A stretch of 64,000 bases of DNA from Ceraceosorus guamensis (lineage: Eukaryota; Basidiomycota; Exobasidiomycetes; Ceraceosorales; Ceraceosoraceae), in NCBI RefSeq assembly GCF_003144195.1, contig NW_020290042.1, positions 90,240-154,239 of the forward strand, read 5' to 3'. The stretch's first letter is position 1; each line of letters opens with the position of its first letter. This document shows positions 1-11,974 of this stretch, piece after piece. The position numbers and the translations under genes were made by a program. The notes below the pieces were generated by a model, which saw nothing but the letters and a program-made list of their open reading frames with translations, did not search any database and was not told the origin of the DNA.

Positions 1-48
1 TTTCTGACCAGGTGTAATCCCTGACCCGCCTCCCCGCCCAACCCGCAG

Positions 49-1736
49 TGAATGAGTCGCTGCCCATCTTCCTGTCCGATTTTGGCGGTACAGCGGCAGT
101 CTTGGTGTGAGTGCATACCGACAGCTCCCCAATGACGCATCTAGCTTACTGAGCATTCAGCCTTCTCCAGCTCCACACTTCTGATCGTCATCTTTGGCGA
201 GATCGTCCCTCAGTCGATCTGCGCGAGGCACGGCTTGGCCATTGGCGCGTACTGCGCACCGCTCGTGCATGCCACCATGATCATCATGGCTCCCGTCGCC
301 TGGCCCACAGCCAAGCTGCTGGACTGGGCTTTGGGCGAAGATCACGGGACGACTTACCGCAAGGCCGAATTGAAGACGTTCGTCTCTCTCCATCAACAGA
401 TTGGCACGGATGGACTGAATGAGGACGAAGTGACGATCATTCGATCAGTGCTGGAGCTGAACGACAAGACGGTTTCCTCGGTTATGACACCAATCGAGGA
501 TGTCTACACGATGAGCGCCGACACGATTATGAACGAAGAGAACATCAACCACTTGGTTCAATCAGGCTACTCCAGAGTGCCTGTGCACGAGCCTGGCAAA
601 CCTGATGCCATTATTGGGATGCTACTCGTCAAAAGGTTGATCACGTACGATCCAGAAGATGCAATGCCCGCGAGCTGGTTCCAATTGACACCTCTGCCAG
701 AGACGAACCCAGACCTGAGCTTGCTCGACACGCTCAACTACTTCCAACAAGGACGAAGTCACATGATTTTGGTGTCGACGAACCCCGGAGAAAATCGCGG
801 AGCCATGGGCATAGTGACGCTGGAGGATGTCATTGAGGAGGTCATCGGCGAGGAGATTGTAGATGAGACGGACGTCTTTGTGGATGTGCACAACAAGATC
901 AAGGTGAGCATCGAGTGCTTCATCCAGCGATGGCGACGTCGAGGCTGAATTACATGCGCTATCCGCGACAGGTCGTTCGCAATCGACCTCAACAAGGCAC
1001 CTCGGCGAATTACGCAGGCTTGGTGCAGGGCATAATTGAACGTCGACGCAAGTCAGGCATGATGAAGCGAGCAACACCGCTTAAGTCGGCGGGTACTGGA
1101 GTGAACAAAGTCGCTATCAAGCGACCTGGCAGTCCCTTCTCCACCTCGAGCCAGGCCGGCGAATCATACACTCAGCCGAGTGGATTAGCTGGGTTTGGAT
1201 CGCCACGCAACAAGGGCGCGGTACTGGACGCAGCCAGGCGAGCGTCATCTACAGATAGGGGAACGGGTATCGTCGAGGGTCTATCCAAAGCTTTCACTCG
1301 CACGATGACATGGCCAAACGCTCCAGAGGGCGACAACTCTTCTCAGGCGAACGGCAAGTCGACGCCTGCTGTGAGTGGCTCGATAGGGGCTGCAGCGAAC
1401 GAAGCCTCGCGCAGGAATAGCAGCAGTCGCGCGAGCGGATTGCCTGATGGCTCTTATATCGTGGAGGTGGATGGCGGTCGAACCACGCTTTTGGAGGTGG
1501 GCGATATTGCGGAACAGCCGGCTGCTGAAGAAGTAGCTAGGATTAGAGCGGAACAAGAGGCGAAGCAACAAGCCGCAAGAGAGGCACAGGCCGAAGAGGC
1601 AAAGAAAGCCAATGGGACCTTGATAGGTGCAGCAGAAGAGCAAGATGAAAGCAGACCGCTTTTGAGCGCTGCCAAGAGGATGTTTGGGGCGACGGACGAG
1701 CATGTGAACAAGACTCGGCCTGACCACGAGGCGTAG
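49..1736 (+). CDS. MAM3: CNNM/Mam3-type membrane protein with CBS domains (5' partial)
   Basis: Exons 49-106, 171-903 and 972-1736; the gene begins before the window and the first visible exon edge at 49 is less certain. The visible part starts at the end of the DUF21/CNNM transmembrane domain (VIFGEIVPQS, then LLDWALGEDHGT), followed by a paired CBS region (SVMTPIEDVYTMSAD, YSRVPVHEP, IIGMLLVKRL) and the family-typical VTLEDVIEEVIGEEIVDE block. In this family such proteins sit in the vacuolar or plasma membrane and affect divalent-metal (Mn/Mg) homeostasis. The last exon encodes a Ser/Gly/Ala-rich, probably disordered cytosolic tail of about 250 residues ending in an Ala/Glu/Gln-rich coiled-coil-like stretch. 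The second intron (904-971) is phase 0. The family call is firm; the exact substrate is not shown by the sequence. Confidence 0.86.
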
Positions 1737-2694
1737 CATTTTGCCTTCTCTGGGAGTGGAGCCTACGCTGTCGTTTATGGCTCCACCGCCCAAGCCTTTG
1801 CCCCTTCCTATCCTCGTAAATTCTTTTGAGCTCAAGCCTGACGGACCCTTTACAAACAACTAATCTACCCCAAAAGCTTCGAGCAATGATTCGCCGCGCT
1901 CGCTTTAGCCATCACACTTTCGACGTCATCACTTTTGCTCGAATGGCATCACATAGCAACTTGCAGTGACAGTCTCGAGATCTGCCACCCTTCAGGCGTA
2001 CTCGTAACGTCCGGAGCTTCTGCGAGCGAGAAGGACCTCGCTCTGCTCGTCGGAGAAGCGAAAGCGTCCCTTTCTGCTGTCTCTTGGTGCCTTACTTCCT
2101 GTCGAGCCCCTTTCTTTGATGCACAGCATCCCTCATCACGTAGTTGGTTGCCAGCATCTCTGCACGCGGCGGCGAGATGCGCGCACTCCAATTTGAGCGT
2201 TCAAGACTGCGGCCGTGCAGCAGTCACGAGTGCACCGTCAAGAACCCAACTGACCAGTCTTCGCGCTTTTCGCGCTTTCTTCCTCCGACCCATCGGTGCA
2301 TTCACTTGGTGCATTGGTGCATGGCTGCTGCTGCAGCTGCCTGGTACCCAGCGCGCAGCGAGCAGGGTTGAGTTCGAAAGCATAATCACGATTAAATGTG
2401 GTTGTGAATTTGTAACCCACATTGTAAATTTGGATTTGGGCAGATACAAGAATTGGTCAGGAGCAGTGCAAAGCCAGCAGTTTGAAAATCGGGCGCGCGC
2501 GAATTGCCCGAGGGTGGAAGACACGACACAGCAGACGTGGAGATGAAGGAAGCAGAAAGATGTCTCCTACAGCCCTGCGATTCGCAGCATCTCCCATCAC
2601 CATCGGCGATACGCCTCTTCTTTGACAGTGCAAAAGAATCGACTTTGACAGGGCTCCGCTTCTCCTTGCCCTTTCAGAAGTCAGACTCTTCATC
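1737..2694. other. Intergenic region before the sphingolipid methyltransferase
   Basis: About 960 bp between two tandem + strand genes. Open frames here (for example 1935-2546) have no domain and no conserved pattern. The last 200 bp would be the promoter and leader of the downstream gene. A TTCAGAAGTCAGACTCTTC stretch lies just before the ATG at 2695. No repeat or RNA gene is recognised. Confidence 0.55.
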
Positions 2695-4737
2695 ATGAGC
2701 GAGCAGACTCAGCAAGCGGCTTTGGACGCGCTGGCGTATCAAAGAGCTCAATTACAAGCTCAAGAAGCTCACTTGGCCCAACAAGTCGCGCCTTCTTCGC
2801 CAAGCACCGCATCGGTAGGCTCCCCCGTCAACCCTTCTACGCCTGCTAGATCTTCGATGGGCGCTGCTGCAGCCAATGGCAGTCCTCTCGCCACTTCCAA
2901 CCCCTTTACTACCAGTGCCGGACCTCAAAGCCCAACTATCCCCAGAAAGGACCCAAAGAGAGCTAGCATCGCTGCGGGCGCTGGCTTCAATCCCCTTGAG
3001 GCTGCGGCGTCTGGCGCTCAAAGTACCAGGTACGCTCCAGGAGGAAAAGTGCGCTTGACTGACTACGTGAGTCGACGCTCTCGGTTCGTAGAAAAGTGAT
3101 GCCTAAGCGCTTCATCTAGGAAGCCCTTGTGTTCCGGTGTCTTCTTCTCGAGGCCGCTGTCTTTAAATTAGCATCACCAGCTGGTCTTGCCTCGTAGTCG
3201 ATATCGCGCTCTATGCTCATCTTGCTCGCACCTGCGTTTCTAGGCTACCATCGCGAACGCGCCGCTCCCGGCCGAAGGCAATGGCACTTTCAGCAACCTT
3301 CACCTTGCCTTGCTCGTCTTCTTCACACCGGCCATTCTTCTTCGAGTGATCCCCTTCTTCAAGGCGAGCTGGGTCCCCTGGTGGCTCTACTGGATTCTGG
3401 TGATCGTGATCGGAGCTCCCGTGACCATTGGCTACTGGACCTTTATGAGCATTTGTGGACCTCGCAAAAACGAAAAGGTCAACTTGCCTGGAAAACCCGT
3501 CGAGGATTACATTACCATTCACGATGCCGAACTGAAGCGCAAGTACCACGGACGCAACAAGATCCCCATGCAACCTTTCCATGATGCGTACTTCGATGGC
3601 AAGATCGATATCAAGGGTGATATGCTGGACCTATTGGAACACAGGCTGGATTGGTCCCACATGCACTTTACGCCCGAACTCTTCAAATTTGTCCTCACTG
3701 TACTCGTCCCGGATGTCATCAGACACACTGAGAAGCAAGATATGGAGCAAGTGCGCGATCACTACGACCGAGGCGACGATTTTTACGAGTGGTTTTTGGG
3801 ACCTCAGATGATCTACACTAGCGGCATGATCAGCGATCCCAGGCGCAAAGAGACTCTGGAAGAACTTCAGGACAACAAGATGGCAGCTGTTTGCAACAAG
3901 CTTCAGCTGCAGCCCAGCGACAAGGTTCTGGACATTGGATGCGGTTGGGGAACGCTTACTGCTTTTGCTGCCAAAAACTTTGGTTGCGACGTGACGGGAG
4001 TGACATTGGCCAAGAACCAGACCAAGTTTGGCAACGAGAGGATCGCAAAAGCTGGACTCTCTTCAGACAAGGCTCGCGTGCTATGCATGGACTACAGAGA
4101 CATTCCAGTCGAAAAGGGTTACTACAACAAGATTGTCAGTCTGGAGATGGCAGAGCACGTAGGCATCAGACACTACTCCAAGTTCTTGGCGGACATCCAC
4201 GAGCGTCTGGATGACGATGGGACGTTCTTGTTGCAAGTTGCGGGCATTCGACCTACTTGGCAGTACTGGGACCTGATCTGGGGATTGTTCATGAACAAGT
4301 ACATCTTCAGGGGTGCGGATGCTTCGTGCGCCATCGGCTGGGTCATCAACAAGCTGGAAGCTGCCGGGTTCGAGGTGCAGTCAGCAGACGTTTTGGGTGT
4401 GCATTACAGCGCTACGATCCTGAGGTGGTACGAGAATTGGAAGTCGAACGAGGCGAAGATCAAGGCAAAGTATGGCGAAAAGCTTTGGAGAATCTGGTTG
4501 TACTTCCTCGCAAGCAGCGTAATCATTGCTCGCGAGGGTGGGTCCAGCGTGTTCCAAATCACCAGCAAGAAGGTGAGCGCTCGAGGACCTGCAGTAAGGC
4601 ACGATTACTGCTTACACGTTATCATGTCGCTTGCCTTCGACCACCAGAACCTCAACGCTACTGATCGCGTGTCGTTCTGGGAAGGCAGAATTCAGCCTTC
4701 CAAGTACCAGAGCGTTTACACCCCCGCTCAGTACTGA
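2695..4737 (+). CDS. Sphingolipid C9-methyltransferase
   Basis: Exons 2695-3066, 3244-4572 and 4648-4737; 596 residues. It transfers a methyl group from S-adenosylmethionine to C9 of the sphingoid base of fungal glucosylceramide, at the ER or secretory membranes. The order is a disordered Ser/Ala/Gln-rich N-terminus (1-124), two hydrophobic membrane segments (NLHLALLVFFTPAILLRVIP and WVPWWLYWILVIVIGAPVTI), then a cyclopropane-synthase-like methyltransferase domain. Motifs seen are DHYDRGDDFYEWFLGPQMIY and the SAM loop VLDIGCGWGTLTAF. The 75-nt intron 4573-4647 has no stop and keeps frame; it is called because removing it restores the family ending VFQIT..KNLNAT. The 177-nt first intron is the longest found inside a gene here. 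Similarity to bacterial cyclopropane synthases is fold-level only. Confidence 0.93.
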
Positions 4738-5045
4738 GGTGACAACCGCTTACGCACGTTGCAAGAGCGAGCCAAGGGCTTGACTCGCCAACACCAACGA
4801 ACGCGATTCGTCAAGCAGGCAAGTTGTATTCAAGCCAAAGCAGTGTCGTGCGTGTCCAGAAAGCGATCTACTTTTATCCGAACGCACTACGCTGCCAGTC
4901 TGCTCTCAAGCCCTGCATCCATTCCACCGATATCGGTTCATCACGCCCAGCTTACAAATCACGAAAGGTGTCGACCTCGAATGCATGACATTTTAGAGTA
5001 CAAGCGGTTGTGTGCTCTTCTGCTGCATTGAATGTATCGGGCGCG
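4738..5045. other. Convergent 3' intergenic region
   Basis: About 310 bp between the convergent ends of the methyltransferase (+) and uL3m (-). It should hold both 3' UTRs and polyadenylation sites. No gene or repeat is seen. Confidence 0.55.
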
Positions 5046-6475
5046 CTAGGGTGCCTTGGATCCGATTTCGACTACCGCCGGCCAATGCTGAGCAACGTCG
5101 CGCGTAGCAGCTGGAAAGGGCAATTTCTGGATATCTCCAGGCAGGTAGACGTCTTGGCTCTCCTTGCCCGTAGCCAAGGAGCCATCCAAGAGCCTGCCGC
5201 TCTTGTAAGCATTTGCAGCTTTGCCCACCAGTGCTCGGATGGCGTCCCTCAACGAGACTGTAGCGCCGTCGGGACCTGGCACGTTGCCCTTGACCAGTAT
5301 TGTCCCTGTACGATCGTCCACTCGCAAAACTTGCAAATTGTGCACCGTAGCAACGTGATTACCACCCATTCTTCCTGCCATCCTGCCGAAGGGAAAAGAA
5401 AAAGCAGTGTGCAAAAGGGCGGAACATCATGAGTCGGAGTGCTTCCAAAGGCTGGAAAGATGGGCCGGCCCGTCGCGAGAGGGACTGGAAAATGCCGACT
5501 CACTTTTTGCCTGGGAATACTCGACCTGGATCTTGATGCTGACCCGTACTTCCGTGCGACCTGTGACTGATAGACACACCGTGTGAGGCCCTCAGACCTT
5601 TGAATCCGTGACGCTTCATGGGACCTTGGAAACCTTTGCCTCGCGTGGTGGCCGTCACATCGATGTGCTGACCGGGTACAAAGTGGTGAGCTGACAAGTA
5701 TGCTCCTGCCAACCAAGCCGGAGAAGGGCGCACGGTCCCGAGATGATTTGTGAGCGGAGCTGCTTTGAGAAGAGGTGATTGCTACCTCGCAGAACTCACC
5801 GAGCGGTACCACGGCATCCTTGGTGATCTTGAACTCCTTGATGACCTTCTTCGGGCCAATGTCGGCTTTGCGGAGGTGACCCTTGATCTGAGCAGTCACT
5901 GTGTGTGCTTTAGCGTCGACAGCAGCGACCTGCAGAGCAGTGTACGCGTTTGCGGGAGTTCCATCCTTGGCGGGGTCCAAGCCGATATGAGCCGAGATCT
6001 GATTCGAAGCGACCTGAAGTAGCGTGGCGGGTACGCATGTTCCATCTGACAGGAAAAATGTCGTCATGCCCCTTTTGAACGCTATGAGACCTACGCGACG
6101 AGAATTGGGAGTCCATTCGACGGGCAAGGTCGAAGAGATGGAGCTCGACTCGGCTGCGGAAACGGCCTCGTGGGAGGGAGCGGGTTCGGACAGATCGGCT
6201 GCAGAAGTTTGAGCCGTCTCGCTGACGGAAGCGGATGTCGAAGGACTGGCCGTCGGTGCTGACAGGATGACGGAGCTGGACATGTTGCGTGAGCTCGTGT
6301 TTGATGTGAAGACGCTCTTCGAAGATGAAGGGCAAGACAGTTCGGACGAGGCGATCGAGCGACTCAAGCTCAGGTTTGCGAGCGCTGTGGCAGCGTCACA
6401 TTGCCTGGCATGAACTATCACGCTGCTGGTGGCTCGTCTAAGACCGGTCCGTGCTGGAATAGCGAATGCAGACAT
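5046..6475 (-). CDS. MRPL9: Mitochondrial large-subunit ribosomal protein uL3m
   Basis: Exons 5800-6475, 5504-5759 and 5046-5382 (reading right to left); 422 residues. It is a structural protein of the mitochondrial ribosome large subunit. The N-terminal 120 residues are rich in Ser, Ala and Arg and look like a mitochondrial presequence plus linker. The L3 core begins at [16 protein letters not shown], continues with [17 protein letters not shown] and the signature [20 protein letters not shown], and ends with [15 protein letters not shown] and LQVLRVD. The first intron (5760-5799) is only 40 nt and its 3' end reads AAGCAG, so two acceptors 3 nt apart are usable. ATG 6475 is chosen because it starts the presequence; open frame further upstream runs through a CATCGC repeat and is not conserved. 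Confidence 0.92.
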
Positions 6476-8738
6476 GTTTAGAAGACAGACGAGGAGGTGG
6501 GAGGGGGGAGATGAGAGTTGGAAAGGCAGACAGGAGATATTTCGACGAAGCTCGCAGTGGCCCGGACTGACTGGACGCGGCTGGAGAGGTGGGGGATGGC
6601 CGTGCAGGCTTGAAAGCTGCTGATCACAGGAATCTGTGAATGGAGTAGCCGCCAGGAAGAAACGATGGTGCTCTCTGCGTGCTGGGTGCTGCAGTAACGA
6701 AGGCGTCGATGTCGCGCACGCGCAGGCACGCACACGAACAAATCCAAGCAAAGGTGCCCGCCCGGCTGCAGCATGCGTTGATGTCGAGCCACGTGCCTTC
6801 AGGTCACGAGCCTGGGCACACGCGCCCGCGGGGTTCTGGCATGGCCGGCCGTGTGTGCGCAACCTACACCACCATCGCCATCGCCATCGCCATCGCCATC
6901 GCACGTTGACTATTGACCCACCACTCTTGACTCTCGTGCAATCATTGCGAACCATGCGCACGCGCCTTGCAAATCATCGGCATCCGTCGATTGCCCACGA
7001 TGAAGAGGACCGAGGTAGCAGTCAGAAGCTCGATGCTTGCTTGACCCTTAATTGTAACTCGTCTGGTCACATCCTGCAATCATGACAGCGATCGATCGCG
7101 TCGTCCCATGGCAAATGCCGGCTCATCAGCTGCTCTATCTGTGTGATGCATGCGCGTTCACCAGCATTCACAAGGAGTCAGAGTGCAATGAAGGCCAGGT
7201 GGATGTTTATGGTCGCTTTGCATCATTTCAATCATTGTCCACGTCGATGCGGTCACCAGCCCTCGGTCGATCGAAATGAGGAAAAGGGCGGCAAAGACGC
7301 CGCCAGTCGTGAGTCTGCAGTCCACGTCTACGGTACGCTCGGAAGTCGTATTGGTCGCGGTCCGCGGTCACCGTCTGTCTTGTCGCGTTCGTTTCATGAC
7401 ATTCACGATTGCCTGGCTTGCGTGCTTGTTGTACATCGGCGCGACGAACGATGCGCCGAACGGCCGAGGGATGACTGTCTAGACGCGCGTCGTCCACTAG
7501 TGACCTTTTCAGTGAGTAACAGTTTGAGTCAAGAGTATAGAAGAGTGTTCAGATTGATTGAGCAGAAACCCAGATCAGTCACGCTTCGTTCTCACGTCCG
7601 CGTACAAGAGCATGGCTGCCCGCAGTCGCGCTCGTGATTCGTATGATTTTCGTGCTCCTCTGGCTCTCAACCTCCCGCCACTCAACGCACTTATTGGTCG
7701 CCACACTCACCACTCGCTCACAAGCTCTGGATATGTATCAATCACAGAGCATCTCACAGGATGCGGAAGCGATGACGAGTGGATCAACCATATGCCGGCA
7801 ACCCTAAGTCAAAGCGGAGTTCGCGGTCGCGGTCCGACCAAAGATCAAGGATTGACTTGCACTCAACGTATCAGTCCCACTCACGTACCAATCACGACAC
7901 TCGTGATTGCTACTACAACACTTCTCGGTGCGGCGGTGCACGGAAAGTAGATGCCGGAACAATAGGGATCCACAGTCAAGTGTCGCGCCAAAAATGATAG
8001 AGGTGCAGAGAGGTCACGCATAGGCTGATATCTCAAGGTCGACTGCGCCGGAACGCAAAGTTGGGAAACCTTTGAATGATCAAGAAGCAATTCATCAATT
8101 CGTGCTTCGTGATCGTCAAGGCCCCGAGCGTCGCAGAGGTGCGATTCCGCGGACTACATGTGGTGCTACATAATTTCTGCGTGCAGTCGTGGACCCTTCT
8201 GAGCGCTCTGCTGTGTATATGGGTGTGCTGCTGCTGCTGCTGGTACGCGGCCTTCGACAGCCTGCTTGCTGCTTGCTGGATGTGCGGCACAGACACGAGT
8301 CACGACTGTGAACTTCTTTTCTAGCGCCACCACACGAGATCAGCTATTCGCCCGGGGCGCTAGGCTTGGTGCTTTACCGTGCACCACCTGTGCGCATGCA
8401 GGAGTCACCCAACCGTGGTGTGTCCGTGGCCTGCTGAGCTGAGCTGTACGGTACCGGTACCTGCCTGCATTCGCGATTGTAATTAGACTTCTTGGTGGTG
8501 ACGCTCGGATTGGTCAGCAGCATTTCACGATTCGCGCTTTGCATGCTTAACAAAGCCTTTCCCTCGACACACATTCACGATTCGCGATTTGTCAATCGTG
8601 GTGGACGCTTGCAGCCTCGTCAGTCGTGGGTCGTGCATCATCCGCGAAACGCTTTAAGCGAAAGTCCAAGTCACCAGTGGAACCTTATACATTGGCACGA
8701 GCAACAAAGGACGATCGAGCTGCGCGCATCCCACACAT
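6476..8738. other. 2.3 kb divergent intergenic region
   Basis: Lies between the start of uL3m (-) and the reductase gene (+). It contains a CATCGC hexamer repeat at 6873-6902, a GGTACCGGTACC palindrome near 8450, and several copies of ATTCACGATTCGCG-like words (around 8524-8534 and 8575-8600). Short open frames in all phases show no domain. No tRNA was recognised. Confidence 0.5.
6873..6902. repeat. (CATCGC)5 microsatellite
   Basis: Five perfect tandem copies of a hexanucleotide upstream of uL3m. On the minus strand it translates as an Arg-Trp repeat, which makes a misleading N-terminal extension of the uL3m frame. Confidence 0.95.
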
Positions 8739-10468
8739 ATGTCCGCGAGTCCTTTACGGGAAAGCGTCATCCCTCTTCCCTCGAGGATGATCGAACCCGT
8801 CGTACTCATATGCGGCACCGTGGTGCGTGACGTTAGTGGCAAGCTGAACATTGGGCCTGCGGGGCCCGACTTTGCTGACCGAAAGCACATCTCTTTGACA
8901 CGCAAGGATCACGCCTGCGACGAGCAGAAAGACATTCTCGAGTCTGTGGGCACCGTTCATGTACGTCCATTCTAGCACCTCTCCTTGCGCAACACCCATC
9001 AGCCAAGGAATCCGGACTGACTGAAAAGTGCCGGGTATGCTTGCTTTGCTGACGACCGTCGCAGAAGCTCGAAGCGCAGACGAGGGAAGATTTCTTCGAG
9101 TCCCTCGCAGAAGGAGGTACTCTTTCAGGAGTGACGCACATCTACAGACATAACAGCAGTGCAGACAAGATTGGGGTGTTCGACACAGCTCTCATCGAGA
9201 GGTTGCCGAGCTCCGTCAAAGCTATATGTCACAATGGAGCTGGTGAGTAGGCTGGCTGCCTCACATCGATAGAAGAAAGATCTTTGCGTGGATCGCACCT
9301 CCCCATCCTTGATGACGCGTGACTGACGAACGAGTTGTAAATACTCGTCTGCGTCCCACGACTGGACGCGACAGGCTATGACCAGATAGATGTGACTGCG
9401 GCCACAAAGAGGGGAATTTGGGTCAGCCACACGCCTGGAGCGGTGGATGAATCAACTGCAGACGTAGCCATGTGGCTCATCCTCACATCGCTCAGACGGT
9501 TCGATCTATCTAATCAGAATGCCAAGCAAGGCAAGTGGAAGTCTGGCTTGATTCCCGGCAGAGATCCGAACGGCAAGACGTTGGGAATTGTAGGCTTGGG
9601 AGGAATCGGATGCGTGAGCACACACCACAAGTTCACGCGTTTCATCCTCCTCGTCTGGCTCATCGGAAGATTGACGAGGACTGTTCCCCCCTCCCCCACT
9701 TTACAGGCCCTCGCTCGAAGAGCAGCGGCCTTTGGAATGTCCATCATCTACCACAATCGAAATCCTTCACCATCTGCACCAAAAGGAGCAAAGTACATCT
9801 CCTCCCTTGCAGAGCTGCTGAAACAGGCGGACGTGGTAAGCCTCAACTTGCCCCTGAATGACCAGACGCGAGGAACGTTTGGCAGAGAGCAATTCGAGAG
9901 GATGAAGCACGGAGCTGTGCTCATCAATACTGCCCGTGGAGGTGTCGTGGACGAGGAAGGAATGCTCAAGGCGCTCGAAAGCCGGCAGGTGGGTGAAGAT
10001 TCTGCTCTCGTGAACACAGACGCGCTTTCATCCTAGTCATCTGGCTGAGCTGTTGTGGTGCGCGCTTCGACTTTCAAATGCTCAAATCTGAGCAGCTTGG
10101 CGTAGCAGCGCTAGACGTCTTTCCAAACGAACCTCACATCGACGAGCGTCTTCGCGATCATCCAAAGTGAGTCCAACTCTGGATCAGCCCGCGGAAGGAG
10201 CATTTTTTGGGGGACATCTAGCCAGTCTGCAAGCTGATCGCTAGACGATCCTTCTACGCCTCCCTGATTGCCGCGCCAATGTCTCCCATCTTTTCATTCC
10301 GACAGCGTCATCGTTCTGCCCCACGTCGGCACGCAATCCCTCGACACGGAGCACAAGATGGAATTGCAGACTTTCCGAAGCATCAGATCTAGCATCGATC
10401 GTCTCTTGCACAATGCAGACGATGCGGGTAAACCGGACTTTTTGGTAAAGGAGCAGCAACACCTCTAA
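8739..10468 (+). CDS. D-2-hydroxyacid dehydrogenase (glyoxylate/hydroxypyruvate reductase type)
   Basis: Exons 8739-8822, 8907-8960, 9065-9242, 9375-9613, 9707-9988, 10096-10166 and 10306-10468; 356 residues, normal for the family. It reduces 2-oxo acids such as glyoxylate or hydroxypyruvate with NAD(P)H. Features in order: substrate-domain half (ESVGTVHKLEAQTREDF), hinge motif HNGAGYDQIDV, Rossmann loop GLGGIGCALARRAAAFGM, and the catalytic triad: Arg in NTARGGVVDEEGML, Glu in DVFPNEP, His in VLPHVGT. A Cys follows GLGGIG where related proteins usually carry Lys or Arg. Intron 8823-8906 is stop-free and a multiple of three; it is called from its GTGCGT donor, a CTGAC branch site and the family pattern. 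An alternative start at 8787 (MIEPVVL) would remove 16 residues. Seven exons make it one of the most intron-rich genes here. Confidence 0.9.
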
Positions 10469-10759
10469 ATTCACGATTTCAATTTGCCCCAGCTTGCTCC
10501 AACTTGCGCCTCCCGCGCTATCTTCCGGCATGCCTGTTCGTTACTGCGTATCTTTATTTGCCTGCTGGAACACTTGCAATTTCAATGTTCACTCACGCCC
10601 CTAGCCCATGCCAAGGACGGACTAGGGAAGCCTTCGCACTGCCAGCACAAGCGAGCCAGGGGTTCTTCACAACTGTGCAGTCAGAAGGGGTAGTCCAGTA
10701 CATTTCAAAAGAAGGTGAAGAGCGAAGGCTCGCCTTGAAGCGAGGATTGTCGAGTGCGG

Positions 10760-11974
10760 TCACGCGGTGCGACCGATCCTGTATGTCTGGAAGACGAAGC
10801 TGAGCAGAAAGTCTCTCCATCTTGCGGGCATGAGCCAGAGGAGGAAGGCCACTGTGGTCCGTGCACTATGTTCCGGGACAGGAGCGCGTGGATTAAGAAG
10901 AGGTGCATGCAAAAGCTCGACTTGGAATCCCACACAACCACTCACCCGCTCAAGATGTAAGCTCGAGGATTCTTCTTTGTGACGGCACGTCTGATGTTCT
11001 TGGCAAAGACGTGCGCAGGCGTGTTCCTACCGATCTGAGAGTACATTGCTCTGTACTGGATCATATCCTCCACATTCTTGTAAGGAGAAGAGTCTGCCAC
11101 AGAGATTCCTTTCGCGCCCGCATCTCCAATGCTTGACTGGATGGCTCCTGGCGCTACCACGATCACTTTGATGCCGAATCCTGCGAGTTCGCTTCGAAGG
11201 CAGTCGGAAAAGGCATGTACGGCTGCTTTGGACGAGGCGTAGGCTGCGGCAAAGGGCAACGGAGATAGGCTGCGAGACGAGAGCAGTAAGCTTCATATCT
11301 TGGCTAAATTGAACTACAAAGCTCTCCTCGACCTTGCGACGACGCTCACCCGGCAACGCTGCCCACATTGACCACGGTACCCGAGCGCGCCTTGATCATG
11401 TGCGGAGTGACGGCTTGAGTGACGCGAATAAGGCCGAAGTACTGTTCGAGACCGGAGTGGAGTGAGTGTCAGCACCGACAAGCGCGACAAGAAAGCAAAT
11501 CATCGCCATCAGCGTCAGCTCCATCGCGGCCTGGGGCAGGCTGGAGGTCAAATCGAACTCGATATACGCGAGGAGGTGTGACGGGGTGTGCGTGAGTGCG
11601 TGAGAAAGAGAGAGAAAGAGACTCACATTGGCATCAAATGTCTGCCTGTACCTCTCCAGCGATACTTCGACCGAAGCTCCCACGGCGGTATTCGTTCCAG
11701 CATTATTGACCAGCATATCGATCCTGCCCAGTTCCTTGATAATGTCGTGTATGGCCCTGTCCACGCTCGATTGGCTCGTCACGTCCAACTGAACCCTCCA
11801 CACATTGCTGGGTAGGAACCTCAAGGATTCCAAGTTGCGCGCAGTCGCTACCACTCTGTGCGTTTCGGCGCTGGAGAACTCTTTCACCAAGGCTGCTCCT
11901 ATGCCGCTCGAGCAGCCCGTGATCACGATCACTGGTCGCTCATCCTCTTGGAAGGGCGAAGGTGCGAAAGACAT
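10760..11974 (-). CDS. AYR1: Short-chain dehydrogenase, Ayr1-like (1-acyl-DHAP reductase family)
   Basis: Exons 11627-11974, 11350-11441, 10946-11269 and 10760-10865; 289 residues. Family members reduce 1-acyl-dihydroxyacetone phosphate with NADPH at the ER and lipid droplets, an early ether-lipid/phosphatidate step. Seen: cofactor loop VIVITGCSSGIGAALV, LDVTS, structural motif LVNNAGTN, Ser in VNVGSVAG, and the catalytic YASSK. The small last exon gives a hydrophobic C-terminal helix (VAFLLWLMPARWRDFLLSF), as expected for a membrane-associated Ayr1-type enzyme. All phases close (0, 2, 2). The gene is convergent with the reductase upstream, with 291 bp between them. Other SDR substrates cannot be excluded from sequence alone. 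Confidence 0.86.

Noticed and set aside
1935-2546. 203-residue plus-strand open frame upstream of the methyltransferase
   Set aside because: No domain, Cys/Ser/Ala-rich random composition, and overlapped by open frames on the other strand.
5249-6961. 570-residue minus-strand open frame covering uL3m exon 1 with a long N-terminal extension
   Set aside because: The extension translates a CATCGC repeat (Arg-Trp run) and promoter DNA, and the 3' part reads through two introns; only the ATG at 6475 and the spliced form match uL3m.
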